Assembly: GCA_022839625.1 (NCBI GenBank)
Contig: JALHJL010000006.1
Span: 62,001-126,000 of the forward strand
Origin: Phycisphaerales bacterium
GTDB lineage: Bacteria; Planctomycetota; Phycisphaerae; UBA1845; Fen-1342
Direction of reading: 5' to 3'
DNA: 64,000 bases
Position numbers and translations under genes: made by a program. Positions within the stretch are counted from its first letter, which is position 1; the number at the start of each line of letters is the position of its first letter. This document shows, piece after piece, positions 44,557 through 53,089 of this stretch. The notes under the pieces were generated by a model. That model was given only the letters and a program-made list of their open reading frames with translations. It ran no database searches and was not told the origin of the DNA.

Positions 44557-47500
44557 CTACTTGCCCGTCAGGAGCTGGACGAACGGGTTGATGTCGCCGA
44601 AGTCCACGCTGCCATCCTGGTTGATGTCGGCGTTCGTGATATTGCAGTGCGGGAACGCCGCCGCGTACGCCGCCGGATTGCTGAGCGCCAGGATGAACGG
44701 GTTGATGTCGCCGAAGTCGACCGCCAGGTCGCAATTCACGTCGCCCAGCGGGTACGGCGCCGGCAACAGCGCCCAGATTTCCACGTCGTCGATGTTCCAG
44801 CCGGGGTAGGTGATCGAGTGGTCGGTCGGCCCCATTACCCAGCGGATGTAGACCGCCGGCTGACCATCCGCGACGGCGGCAATGCTATACGTTCGGTGCG
44901 ACCAGGCCGCCTCGTTGATCAACTGGCCGCCATTGGACCACACGGTTACCCAGCTCGTCCCATCGTTGGATGCCTCGATCCCGGCGTAGTCGGTCGCCTC
45001 CACGCCCAGCCAGCGCCAGAAGCGCAGTTCCACCGCGGCCAGGTCGGAGCAGTCGAGCGCGGAGGTCGTCAGGTACCGCGCCGGCATGTTGTTGGTGTAG
45101 TCGCCGTTCAGGTTGTAACCGTAGACGTTGAGGCCCGTGTAGCCGGCCTGGGGGTCCTTGTTGTGACTGCCGAGACCGGCCGGCTGGCCAAAGGCCCACG
45201 CCCCGGTCGTTGTCCAGCCGGGACTGACGTCCAGCGGGAAGCCGTACGCCAGCTCGGGCACGCCGATCACCGTGATCGAGACCGTGGCCACGTTTGAGTC
45301 GCCGCCGTCCGGCGGGGTGCCGCCGTCATTGGCCTTGAACTGGAAGCTGTCCGCGCCGATGTAGTGGCTCGCGGGCGTGTACTGCACGACTTTGCCGCCG
45401 CTGGCGAGCGTGTAGGGGGCGGCGGTGATGGCGCCGCCGTTGGGATCGGCCAAGGCGCCGTGCGCCGGGAGGGACACGATGATGTAGCTCAGCGCGCTGG
45501 GCGGATTGGGCAGGCCGTCGTCCGTGGCCAGGAGGGTGATGTTGGCCGGCGTGTTCTCGTCCACGTTGACGTTGCTGTTGTTGGCCGTCGGCGGGGTGGC
45601 CTGGCACGGCCCCATCGCCGACAGGTCCGACATGTAGAAGTCCGGCTGGACGCCGAGGCCGCGCGAGAGACCGGACAGGCCGTCCGTCGCCGCGAGCGCC
45701 AGGTAGCTGATCGTGATTTGCCCGTCGAAGTACAGCTCGACCTGCATGGTGTTCTGGTTGCCGGCGTTGTGTTCCGGCACGTTCATCCAGGTCACCGCCA
45801 CGCGATCGGCGGTCTGCTTCCAGCTCACGTTGCCGCCTTGCGCGGGGTTCAGGTCGTCGAAGAGGGCGCTGATCCGCGGCTGGTTGAAGTGTGCGGCGAG
45901 GGACTCGGTGGCCGTGCTGTCGCCGGCGTTGAAGGTGAGGTAGCCGTTGCTGCCGACGAAGAAGCGGGTGTAGCTCGTGCCGTAGAGCGGCACCGTAGCT
46001 CCGCCGCCGAGATTGACCTGGGCGAAGCTGTCGTTGGAGAGCGACAGCGTCGTTCCGCCCAAGGGGTTCGTGGGCAACTGGGAAATGCTCTCGCTGCAAC
46101 CGAAGTAGAAATCGTCCGATCCGTTGGGAAGAAACGTCAGGCTCAGGTAGTCCAGATCGTTGTCGGTCGTGAAGAGCTCGGCGTAGTAGTTCGGAACGTC
46201 GGGCGTCGTGAGCGTGTAGCAGGTGCCGCCGTTGTCGTCCGTCGCGACGTTCCCGGCCTCATCTTCGGCCTCGACCACAAAGTAGTAGGTGGTGTCGTCG
46301 TTCAGACCGCTCAGGTTGACCACAGGCCACGGGGTGAGGACGGTGGACGTGGCGGTGTAGGTCGGCGCGCCGCAGCTCAAGCCGTAACGGACCGTGCCGC
46401 GCACTGCCTCATTCGCGTTAAACGCGACCTTGGCCGAGTGCGGGGCCAGGTCGGTCACCTGGACGTTGGAGATGACCGGCGGCGTGCAGTCCACCAGGGC
46501 CCCGACCGTGACGATCACGTTCTGGTGGCCTGCCCCGTCGTCCGCGTCGATGTACGTCACGGTCACGGTCTCGCCCGGCGCCACAAGGAGCACGCCCGGG
46601 GCGTTCGTCTCGCTGAGCACGACCGAGCCCGCGAAGAGCGCCGTGGCCGCGCCGGTCTCCGTCAGCACCACCGTCTCGCCCGCGGGCTCGGAGGGCGACG
46701 CAATGGTCACGGTGGCGGTCTCGACGAGGGAGCTGTTGGCGTTCAAGCCGCAATCGCTGACGGCAATCTGCACCGTGCTCTCGCAGCCGTAGTTCGCCTG
46801 GTCCAACTCCACGAGACCCGCGTCGGGACACAGCGGGTCGCCGATGCGCATGAAGTACACGTCCTCCTCGTTGTTAAACGTGGCGGCGTAGGCCAGGCTC
46901 ACGCCGCGGTCGTCGGAGATCATGTGGTAGTAGTCGCCGATCTTCTGCTGCTGGGGCCAGCCGACATGCGGATTCCAGGCCGGCGTCAGTTGCTCGTTGG
47001 GCGACCAGGTCAGGCCGCCGTCCGTGGAGTAGGAGTAGTACAGTTCCGTCAGGTAGGTGCCCGGGTGGTTGCGCGTGTCGTTCCAGACTGCATCGATGCG
47101 GCCGTTCGGGGCCACCGACAGCGTGCCGAACCACTGCCACGCATTGTTGCCCACCGGGTCATCATTGATCCGCACCGCGGCGCTCCAGCTTTGGCCGCCG
47201 TTGGTGCTGCGCGAGAACATCAGGTCCATCGGGTCGGCGCCCGCCGGGTCGATGGAGGCCAGCACGTAGAGGTTGTTGTGGGTCGGTCCGCCGGACCGGT
47301 CCACCGCCAACCAGGCCTGTCCAAGCAGGCCGCCCGGGTTGGGGCCGACGCCGTACACCAGGCTGCCGCCCAGGCTGAGCGTGGTGTTGAATTGCCAGGC
47401 GGCGGCCTGGTTGGGGTCTTTCATGGTCGTCGATTTCGCGAAGGTGAAGCCGTCGCCGCACAGGTACAGCGTGCCGTCGCTCCCGACGTCCAGCACGCCC

Positions 47501-48237
47501 CAGTAGGGCGAGCCGGGGATGTAGGTGCACGGGCGGTACGTGTTGCCGCCGTCATAGGAGCGGGTGAACTGGCCGTTGCAGATGCTGTACCACTCGGTCC
47601 AGTACGAGTAGATGTTGCCGCGGCCGATGCCCTCGGTCAGATCGATGACCATCCACTCCTTGTCGCCGCCGTAGGCCTCGATGCCGGCGTCCCACGACAC
47701 GCCGCCGTTGAAGGACCGGAACATCTTGCAGTGATAGCCCGTGCCGTCGGAAGTCAGGCTGTCGTAGAAGAAGACGCCGTCCGGGTTGCACGCCAGCACG
47801 GGGTCCGACCGGAACACCCCGGGCTCGATGTTCCCCGGGAACGTCCAGGTCTGCCCGGCGTCGAAGGTATACGCCCAGCCGGCCTGCCGGAAATCGCTGC
47901 TGATCGTGTCGAACTGCCGCCAGCCGATGACCATGTTGTGCGGGTTGAGCGGGTTGACCGCGATGGAGGGCTCATTGGCGGCGTCGCCCACGATGTTGTT
48001 GCCGTTGGCATTGACATTGACCTGGACGCTCACGTAGCGTCCCTGTCGCACCCGCATTGCGGGCGTGGTGAGCTGCTCTTCCGGCGATACCGGCACGTAC
48101 GCATCGCGCGGGACCTCCAGATGCCCCTGGGCAACCTGGGCAGCCGGCGAGCGATCGGCCGGCGGCGCTTGGGCGAGGCTCAGCGGAACAACGAGGGCGC
48201 AGACCGTCAACAACGAGAGCATGGTTCGGGGAATCAC
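44557..48237 (-). CDS. Large secreted BNR-repeat protein with fibronectin/cadherin-like domains and dockerin-like tail
   Basis: A 1226-residue exported protein (start GTG, AGGAGGG five bases before; leader MIPRTMLSLLTVCALVVPLS). Residues about 60-480 form a sialidase-type propeller with five Asp boxes (FDAGQTWTF, NGGVSWDAG, DGGNTYRPC, NGGQSWSAA, DGGLTWSPN). Then follow fibronectin-III-like and cadherin-like domains (VISNVQVTDLAPHSAKVAFN; PPTANNSNVNVDENTPANIT) and a choice-of-anchor domain (WRWLGVEATDYAGIEAS). The C-terminus is a dockerin-like module with two calcium loops (GDVNCDLAVDFGDINPFIL and ADINQDGSVDFGDINPFVQL). The tail recurs in the cytochrome gene at 49009. Sialidase catalytic residues are not evident; binding or surface display is likelier. 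Confidence 0.85.
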   Translation of the reverse strand: MIPRTMLSLLTVCALVVPLSLAQAPPADRSPAAQVAQGHLEVPRDAYVPVSPEEQLTTPAMRVRQGRYVSVQVNVNANGNNIVGDAANEPSIAVNPLNPHNMVIGWRQFDTISSDFRQAGWAYTFDAGQTWTFPGNIEPGVFRSDPVLACNPDGVFFYDSLTSDGTGYHCKMFRSFNGGVSWDAGIEAYGGDKEWMVIDLTEGIGRGNIYSYWTEWYSICNGQFTRSYDGGNTYRPCTYIPGSPYWGVLDVGSDGTLYLCGDGFTFAKSTTMKDPNQAAAWQFNTTLSLGGSLVYGVGPNPGGLLGQAWLAVDRSGGPTHNNLYVLASIDPAGADPMDLMFSRSTNGGQSWSAAVRINDDPVGNNAWQWFGTLSVAPNGRIDAVWNDTRNHPGTYLTELYYSYSTDGGLTWSPNEQLTPAWNPHVGWPQQQKIGDYYHMISDDRGVSLAYAATFNNEEDVYFMRIGDPLCPDAGLVELDQANYGCESTVQIAVSDCGLNANSSLVETATVTIASPSEPAGETVVLTETGAATALFAGSVVLSETNAPGVLLVAPGETVTVTYIDADDGAGHQNVIVTVGALVDCTPPVISNVQVTDLAPHSAKVAFNANEAVRGTVRYGLSCGAPTYTATSTVLTPWPVVNLSGLNDDTTYYFVVEAEDEAGNVATDDNGGTCYTLTTPDVPNYYAELFTTDNDLDYLSLTFLPNGSDDFYFGCSESISQLPTNPLGGTTLSLSNDSFAQVNLGGGATVPLYGTSYTRFFVGSNGYLTFNAGDSTATESLAAHFNQPRISALFDDLNPAQGGNVSWKQTADRVAVTWMNVPEHNAGNQNTMQVELYFDGQITISYLALAATDGLSGLSRGLGVQPDFYMSDLSAMGPCQATPPTANNSNVNVDENTPANITLLATDDGLPNPPSALSYIIVSLPAHGALADPNGGAITAAPYTLASGGKVVQYTPASHYIGADSFQFKANDGGTPPDGGDSNVATVSITVIGVPELAYGFPLDVSPGWTTTGAWAFGQPAGLGSHNKDPQAGYTGLNVYGYNLNGDYTNNMPARYLTTSALDCSDLAAVELRFWRWLGVEATDYAGIEASNDGTSWVTVWSNGGQLINEAAWSHRTYSIAAVADGQPAVYIRWVMGPTDHSITYPGWNIDDVEIWALLPAPYPLGDVNCDLAVDFGDINPFILALSNPAAYAAAFPHCNITNADINQDGSVDFGDINPFVQLLTGK

Positions 48238-48400
48238 GTTGACCCTCCTGGTGGGTGGATTGTGCAGGCGATGCAGCACACGAGACCGCCACGTTATCGG
48301 CCAGTCCCCCGCGGCGCGGTTGCACGCCACTTGCCGATCGACACAGTTATCGTAATCAAGTGCTATCGGCATTACAAGGACAGGTGCAGTGAACAACGTC

Positions 48401-48925
48401 CTAATCTTCGTCGGCTGGCGCTGAGTCGGGGTGCGGCGCTTGCGGATCGAACTGCCGCCGTATCTTGATCTCGCCCTTTGCATCCCACACGGTCCACGTG
48501 CCGGTCGGCTGATCGTCGGCAAAGTGCTCCTCTTTGCGCAGCACGCCGTTGTCGTCCCAGGAGTAACGCGGCCCGTGTCGCCGGCCGCCGCGGAAATGCT
48601 GCTCCGTGGCCTTCAGCCCGTTGCGGTGCCAGGTGGCCACGACCCCGTCGACCTCACCCTGGACGAACGTCCCCTCGTACTCTCTGCCGCCGTGGTCGTA
48701 CCAGGTCGTGTACACCCCGTGTTCCACGACGCGGCCATCCGGACGGCGCAGCATCTCCTTGTGCAGCCGCAGCTTGCCGTTGGGCCAGCGCTCCTCAACC
48801 ACTTCCCGCTGCCCGGCGGCCGGCGGCACAGACGCCGCCCGCTGCGTCGAATGACACCCGCTCAGAAGAAACACGGCCGCGCTCGCGGTCACGACGGGCA
48901 GGACCACACGGCGTAAGTCGATCAT
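48401..48925 (-). CDS. MORN-repeat lipoprotein
   Basis: A 174-residue lipoprotein (MIDLRRVVLPVVTASAAVFL, lipobox LLSGC). It carries about five bacterial MORN-variant repeats of the form xGxxxYxWxxNGxL: ERWPNGKLRLHKEML, TTWYDHGGREYEGTFVQGEV, VVATWHRNGLKATEQHFRGG, RYSWDDNGVLRKEEHFADDQ, and GTWTVWDAKGEIKI. Such repeats occur in many envelope proteins and in some toxin-antitoxin-like proteins; nothing here shows a toxin. It lies between the BNR protein gene and the hydrogenase operon on the same strand, with gaps of about 160 and 80 bases. Confidence 0.8.
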   Translation of the reverse strand: MIDLRRVVLPVVTASAAVFLLSGCHSTQRAASVPPAAGQREVVEERWPNGKLRLHKEMLRRPDGRVVEHGVYTTWYDHGGREYEGTFVQGEVDGVVATWHRNGLKATEQHFRGGRRHGPRYSWDDNGVLRKEEHFADDQPTGTWTVWDAKGEIKIRRQFDPQAPHPDSAPADED

Positions 48926-49008
48926 GGTGTTACTCCACCGGCGAATGCGTGACGGTCACGCGTACCGTTGGGGGCGCAGCGAGCGTCCGTGCCGCGAACT
49001 CGCCGCGT

Positions 49009-49767
49009 CTACCCCCCGCTCAACAAGGCGACGAACGGGTTGATGTCTCCAAAGTTGACGGAGCCGTCAATGTTGATGTCGCCGTTGACGTCCGGGCAGT
49101 GCGGATAGACGGCGGCGTACTGGGCCGGATTGCTGAGCCGCAGGACAAAGGCGTTGATGTCGCCGAAGCCCACGTCCCCATCGCAATTCAAGTCGCCGGT
49201 CAGACTGCTGATGACCTGCAAGTAGAAATGCTCCTCTCCGTAGAAGAGGGCCGTGTCGTCGTTGAACTTGCCGGCCACGGCCAGCACCAGGTCGTAGTAG
49301 TCCAGGGCCGCGTCGGGACCGACCTCGAGCTCGTATTGGAAACTCGTCGGCCCCACCGGCCAGCGGAAGGAAACGGCCGGATTCGTGTAGTAGTTGGGCG
49401 GCTCGCCCCACTCCGGCCAGTCGCAATCGGCGCCGTACTGGAGTTGGCCGCCGCTGACGACCCCCGGAAAACGCAGCCGCCGGACCTGCACCGCGTACGT
49501 GTCGTCCGGCACGAGCGCCTGCACCTGGGCGGTCAGGCTCTTGACCATCCCGCGATAGGTGCGGAAGACCCTCAGCGGGCCGCGATCCGGGGCCCCGGTG
49601 GCACTCTCATCCGGGTCGGCGATGGTGTTCTCGCCGAAGACCTGAATCACATTGGCCGGCAGCAAACCGTGGCAACTGAGGCAGTTGCCGCCCCAGGCCG
49701 GCTCGGCGACGGCCGCCGGGACGCTGAGCCCCAGCAGCACCAACGACAGCAAGACGAGACGCTTCAT
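49009..49767 (-). CDS. Secreted monoheme c-type protein with dockerin-like tail
   Basis: A 252-residue exported protein (MKRLVLLSLVLLGLSVPAAV). Just after the signal it has NCLSCHGLLPAN, a CxxCH heme motif. The middle (about 60-180) is beta-rich (VRRLRFPGVVSGGQLQYGAD, FQYELEVGPDAALDYYDLVL). The end is the dockerin-like tail GDLNCDGDVGFGDINAFVLR, later ADINIDGSVNFGDINPFVAL-type loops, close to the tail of the BNR protein. Its start overlaps the hydrogenase maturation protease stop as ATGA, so it is part of the hydrogenase operon and may be the last or terminal electron carrier. A palindrome lies 26 bases upstream. Confidence 0.8.
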   Translation of the reverse strand: MKRLVLLSLVLLGLSVPAAVAEPAWGGNCLSCHGLLPANVIQVFGENTIADPDESATGAPDRGPLRVFRTYRGMVKSLTAQVQALVPDDTYAVQVRRLRFPGVVSGGQLQYGADCDWPEWGEPPNYYTNPAVSFRWPVGPTSFQYELEVGPDAALDYYDLVLAVAGKFNDDTALFYGEEHFYLQVISSLTGDLNCDGDVGFGDINAFVLRLSNPAQYAAVYPHCPDVNGDINIDGSVNFGDINPFVALLSGG

Positions 49768-50378
49768 AGGGTGCCTTCCATCTGCGGCGCAGGTGCAAAG
49801 TGACACTTTGCACTCCCCGGTGTTCGCGAAACTCCGTACTCCCGCACTCCCGCGGAACTTTGCGCTGCCCCGGTGTTGGTGACAGGGAGCTCGGCCAAGA
49901 CCAGATCCACGATTCTCGGCACCAAGGCCGCCAGCGTTGGTGAGAGCTCGAGCCCGCACGACACCTGACAGGGTTGCACGCCGATGACGATCACCTCGTG
50001 CGGCGCGACCCCCAGTTGTCGGGCGGCGCCCAGCGCTTCTGCCAGCCCCACCTCGTGCAGCGAGCACGGCGGGGCCGAGGGCGCGGCCAGATCGTCACCG
50101 TTCAGCCGCACGACGGTGCCGGGCGCGCAGTCGGCCGCGATGGCGTCCACGACGATGACCTTGCGGCGGTCGGCCAGGATTTCGACCAGGGCGAAGCCCG
50201 CGGTGCCGCCGTCGACGACTTCCACGTCGGGCGGCAGATCAAGTCGCCCGAGGGCTTGTATGACATGCACGCCGACCCCCTCGTCGCGCAGGAGGATGTT
50301 GCCCACGCCGAGGATGAGCGTGGGGCACCGCGCGGTCTGCGAACGAGCGAATTGTCCGAGCGTCTGCACGTCCATCAA
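49764..50378 (-). CDS. hupD: Hydrogenase maturation protease (HyaD/HupD/HycI family)
   Basis: This endopeptidase trims the C-terminus of the large subunit after nickel insertion. The family motif ILGVGNILLRDEGVGVHVIQ carries the first nickel ligand (Glu/Asp32-33), VIVVDAIAAD the second (Asp), and SLHEVGLAEAL the His. The fold resembles other M52 peptidases. The last 39 residues (after PRIVDLVLAELPV) are not typical; they are encoded over an imperfect direct repeat and a perfect 21-base palindrome. It lies directly downstream of the large subunit (65 bases) and overlaps the next gene. The product has 204 residues, long because of the tail. Confidence 0.93.
   Translation of the reverse strand: MMDVQTLGQFARSQTARCPTLILGVGNILLRDEGVGVHVIQALGRLDLPPDVEVVDGGTAGFALVEILADRRKVIVVDAIAADCAPGTVVRLNGDDLAAPSAPPCSLHEVGLAEALGAARQLGVAPHEVIVIGVQPCQVSCGLELSPTLAALVPRIVDLVLAELPVTNTGAAQSSAGVREYGVSRTPGSAKCHFAPAPQMEGTL
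49793..49813. promoter_or_regulatory. Perfect 21-base palindrome inside the 3' end of hupD
   Basis: Half-sites GTGCAAAGTG and its exact complement are separated by one base. It lies 26 bases upstream of the start of the monoheme dockerin gene, in the atypical tail of hupD. It could be an operator, an RNA hairpin controlling coupled translation, or part of an inserted repeat. An imperfect copy of the nearby ACTTTGCACTCCCCGGTGTT sequence occurs at 49857-49878. Confidence 0.6.
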
Positions 50379-50443
50379 GCCACGTCCATCGGCCGGGACG
50401 AAGCCCGGCCGCTACAGCCCCCGGCCGACGCGGAGGTCGGCCG

Positions 50444-51892
50444 CTACGCAATGCCCGGCCGGATCAGCACCTCGGCGCGGGGTGCGCGATCGCCGGGCCG
50501 CAGCATGTGTACGGCGCAGGCCATGCACGGATCGACCGAATGCACGACGCGGAGCACCTCGACCGGCTGGTCGATGTCGGTCACCGGCACGCCCACGAGG
50601 GCGGCTTCCAGCGGGCCAGCCTGCCCCTGGTCGTTCCGGGGGGCGCCGTTCCAGTTCGTCGGCGTCACCACCTGGTACCGGCTGATCACCGAGTTCGTCA
50701 CGTCGAGCCAATGCCCGAGCGCACCGCGCGGGGCCTCGGTCAGCCCCGCCGCCGTTGCCTGTTCCGGAATCGAGCTCGGCGTATACACCGGTCCGCCCGG
50801 CACAAGCTCGTCGAGCCAACCGTCCATGGCGTCCGCAATCTTCTTCGTTTCCAGCGCGCGGGCCACGATCCGGTCCATCGTCGAGATGCCGTTGTTGTAC
50901 TCGTTGTTGACCCACATCCGCGCCAGCGGACCCAGCTCGTGCGGCTTGCCGTCATAGCTCGGCGCCTTGCACCAGGTATAGGCGCCGGGCTTGTCGGGGT
51001 AAGGTTCGGTCAGGCCCTGGGCCGGGTGTTTGTTGCCGCTCGCCTCGGTGTACCAGGCGTAAGTCACCTGCTCGGTGATCTGGCCGGGATCGACTGCTCC
51101 GCCGGCGCCCTCGGTGTAGCGACCGGGCCCGAGCAGCTTGTTCGTCCCGCTCGCGTTGAGATCGAACACCCCGAACGCGAGCAGGTTGCCGTAGCCCTGC
51201 CCAAGCTGGTAATAGCTCGGGAACTGGCCCGCGAGCAAGTTCGCGTCGGGCAAGTACACGTTGTTGATGAAGTCGCGCAGTTCGGTCAGCAGGCTGCGGA
51301 ACGCGGCGATCTTCTCCGCCGTAACCGTGTCGGTACACCCGCCCACGACAAACGACCCGACGTGCGGAAGCCGGCCGCCGAACAACGCCCCCATCTGGTG
51401 TGCTTTTCGCCGCATCGCGAAGGCGGTCACATAGTGGCTCACCAGCGTCGCAGCCGTCGCGCCGGTCACCATGTCCGGGAAGTTGTACCGGGGAATCCAC
51501 GGCGCCCGATCCAGCAGGCCCGCCGTGTTCACGTAATCCAGGACCGACAGGTGGTAGAAATGCAGCAGGTGCGAGTCAAGGAAGTTCGCCCCGGCCACAA
51601 GGTTCCGCAGGATGCGGCCGTTGTCCGGCGGAGCAACGCCGAACGCCTGGTCCAGCGCCAGGCACGCCGCCAACGCGTGCGGCACTGGGCACACGCCGCA
51701 GATCCGCTGCGTGTAGGGGGCGGCGTCGCGCGGGTCGCGTCCGATGAGGATCACCTCGAAGCCGCGAAACATCGTGCCCGCGCTGCGCGCGCTGACGACC
51801 TGCGGCTGGCCGCCGACCGTATCGACGGTAATCTCGACGGAGAGGTGCCCTTCGATGCGGGTGACCGGGTCAATCGTGATCGTGGTCGGCAT
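50444..51892 (-). CDS. hupL: [NiFe] hydrogenase large subunit, group 1-like
   Basis: The catalytic subunit carries the Ni-Fe active site that splits H2. Both Cys motifs are complete: RICGVC (Cys65, Cys68), followed by a His at PVPHALAA, and DPCMACAVH (Cys456, Cys459, His462). Twenty residues follow that His (MLRPGDRAPRAEVLIRPGIA) and should be removed by the protease encoded next door. The start MPTTITIDPVTRIEGHLSVE is typical. At 482 residues it is short compared with classical uptake enzymes of about 600. The stop of the small subunit lies ten bases upstream, so it is exported as a complex with the Tat signal of that partner. Confidence 0.95.
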   Translation of the reverse strand: MPTTITIDPVTRIEGHLSVEITVDTVGGQPQVVSARSAGTMFRGFEVILIGRDPRDAAPYTQRICGVCPVPHALAACLALDQAFGVAPPDNGRILRNLVAGANFLDSHLLHFYHLSVLDYVNTAGLLDRAPWIPRYNFPDMVTGATAATLVSHYVTAFAMRRKAHQMGALFGGRLPHVGSFVVGGCTDTVTAEKIAAFRSLLTELRDFINNVYLPDANLLAGQFPSYYQLGQGYGNLLAFGVFDLNASGTNKLLGPGRYTEGAGGAVDPGQITEQVTYAWYTEASGNKHPAQGLTEPYPDKPGAYTWCKAPSYDGKPHELGPLARMWVNNEYNNGISTMDRIVARALETKKIADAMDGWLDELVPGGPVYTPSSIPEQATAAGLTEAPRGALGHWLDVTNSVISRYQVVTPTNWNGAPRNDQGQAGPLEAALVGVPVTDIDQPVEVLRVVHSVDPCMACAVHMLRPGDRAPRAEVLIRPGIA

Positions 51893-51901
51893 GCACGCCT
51901 C

Positions 51902-52951
51902 CTACTGACTCTGGGCCGAGACCGACGCGCCCGAACCCGTCCCCGAAATCAACCGCCCGCGCCGCCCGCGCCGCCGACGCGGCGCGGAGCCCGGCTGCGT
52001 TCCCCCGTGGCCGTCGCGTTGCTCCGAGCGTTCCTGCGTCGGGGAGTACACGTAGAACGGGGACATGCCGTCAGGGAACGTCGGCTCGCAGCATCCCAGG
52101 CACGGGCTGTGCGCCCCCACGCACCAGTTTACGCCGTACTGCCCGGACGCCCCGGCGTTCCACTTGCGCATGGGACAGTCGGAATAAGTCTTCTTGCCCT
52201 TGCAGCCGAGAAACTCCAGGCAGCCTTCGTCGCTCAGCTTGTCCGCCAGGGGCAGCTCGCCGCACAGCTTGTGGCGCTTGAAACAGTTGTCGTGGACGCG
52301 CTGGCCGTAGAACTGCAACGGGCGGCGGTGTGCGTCCAGCGGCGGGAGGCGGCCTTCGTTAATCAGGAAAACCAATGTGCCCACGAGCCGGTCGGGGTGG
52401 GCCGGGCAACCGGGGACATTGACGAGCCGCGAGTCGTTACCCAGCAATTGGCCCACGCCCTGTGCCTGCGTTGGGTTCGGTGCCCCGCCGGACACTCCGC
52501 CGTACGATGCACACGTGCCCAGCGCCACGATGTACGCCGCGTTGGCGGCGTAGGATTGCAGGCCCGCAGCCATCGTCACACCCGGCCAGAGCCAGCAGTA
52601 GTGCCCGGCGGCGCCGGTGGGGATCGCGCCCTCGATGACGAGGATGTAGCCCGGCTCCGCCCCCGCGGCCTGTGCCGCGGAGACCGCCAGGTCGCCGGCC
52701 GCTGTCATCACGTTGTTCTGGAACTTAACGTCGAGCGTGCTGAGCAGCAGCTCGTCGACGCTGGCGTAGTGGATGCTGTTCAGGAATGAGATCGCGCAGC
52801 CGTCGCACCCGGCGCCTTGCAGCCAGATGACCCGCGGCGCGTTCCGGCTCCGCATCGTCTCGTACAGCCGCGCGAGCGCCGCGGGCGCCAGCTTGCCGGC
52901 CGCCACCGCAGCCGCCGCGAGCTTTAGGAAGTCACGCCGCCCGATTCTCAT
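51902..52951 (-). CDS. hupS: [NiFe] hydrogenase small subunit with Tat signal
   Basis: The electron-transfer subunit with iron-sulfur clusters. The Tat signal is clear: RRDFLKLAAAAVAAGKLAPA. Cluster-binding stretches are GAGCDGCAISFLNS (proximal), ALGTCASYGGVSGG, VPGCPAHPD, then distal HDNCFKRHKLCGE and medial SDCPMRKWN with NWCVGAHSPCLGC. Unlike membrane-bound uptake enzymes, no C-terminal transmembrane anchor follows FPDGMSPFY; instead there is a polar tail rich in Arg, Gly and Ser. The enzyme is thus expected to be soluble in the periplasm. It precedes hupL by ten bases and is followed upstream by a REP-like element. Confidence 0.95.
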   Translation of the reverse strand: MRIGRRDFLKLAAAAVAAGKLAPAALARLYETMRSRNAPRVIWLQGAGCDGCAISFLNSIHYASVDELLLSTLDVKFQNNVMTAAGDLAVSAAQAAGAEPGYILVIEGAIPTGAAGHYCWLWPGVTMAAGLQSYAANAAYIVALGTCASYGGVSGGAPNPTQAQGVGQLLGNDSRLVNVPGCPAHPDRLVGTLVFLINEGRLPPLDAHRRPLQFYGQRVHDNCFKRHKLCGELPLADKLSDEGCLEFLGCKGKKTYSDCPMRKWNAGASGQYGVNWCVGAHSPCLGCCEPTFPDGMSPFYVYSPTQERSEQRDGHGGTQPGSAPRRRRGRRGRLISGTGSGASVSAQSQ

Positions 52952-52963
52952 CGTCTCACCTCA

Positions 52964-53084
52964 GAAAATAGGGACAGCCACCTATTTTCGCTCTCCGAAA
53001 ATTGGGGACACTCACCATTCTTCGCTTCACGCGCGGCACCGTCGGGCCGTCGATCGGTGGAAACAGGTGGCTGTCCCTATTCTC
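52964..53084. repeat. REP-like inverted repeat between cytochrome and hydrogenase genes
   Basis: Nineteen-base arms (GAAAATAGGGACAGCCACC at 52964-52982 and its near-complement at 53066-53084, one mismatch) enclose about 80 bases including a similar GAAAATTGGGGACA. The motif GGGACAGCCACCTATTTT resembles the repetitive palindromes mobilised by REP-associated tyrosine transposases in other genomes, though no such transposase gene is in the window. It sits in the operon's intergenic gap and may affect expression of the hydrogenase subunits. Confidence 0.7.
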
Positions 53085-53089
53085 GATCC

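Noticed and set aside
45364..48468. A long open frame (about 1034 codons) on the plus strand opposite the BNR protein gene
   Set aside because: It is a shadow of high-GC coding on the other strand: composition is Arg/Val/His-rich without domains, while the minus strand gives clear Asp boxes and a signal sequence.
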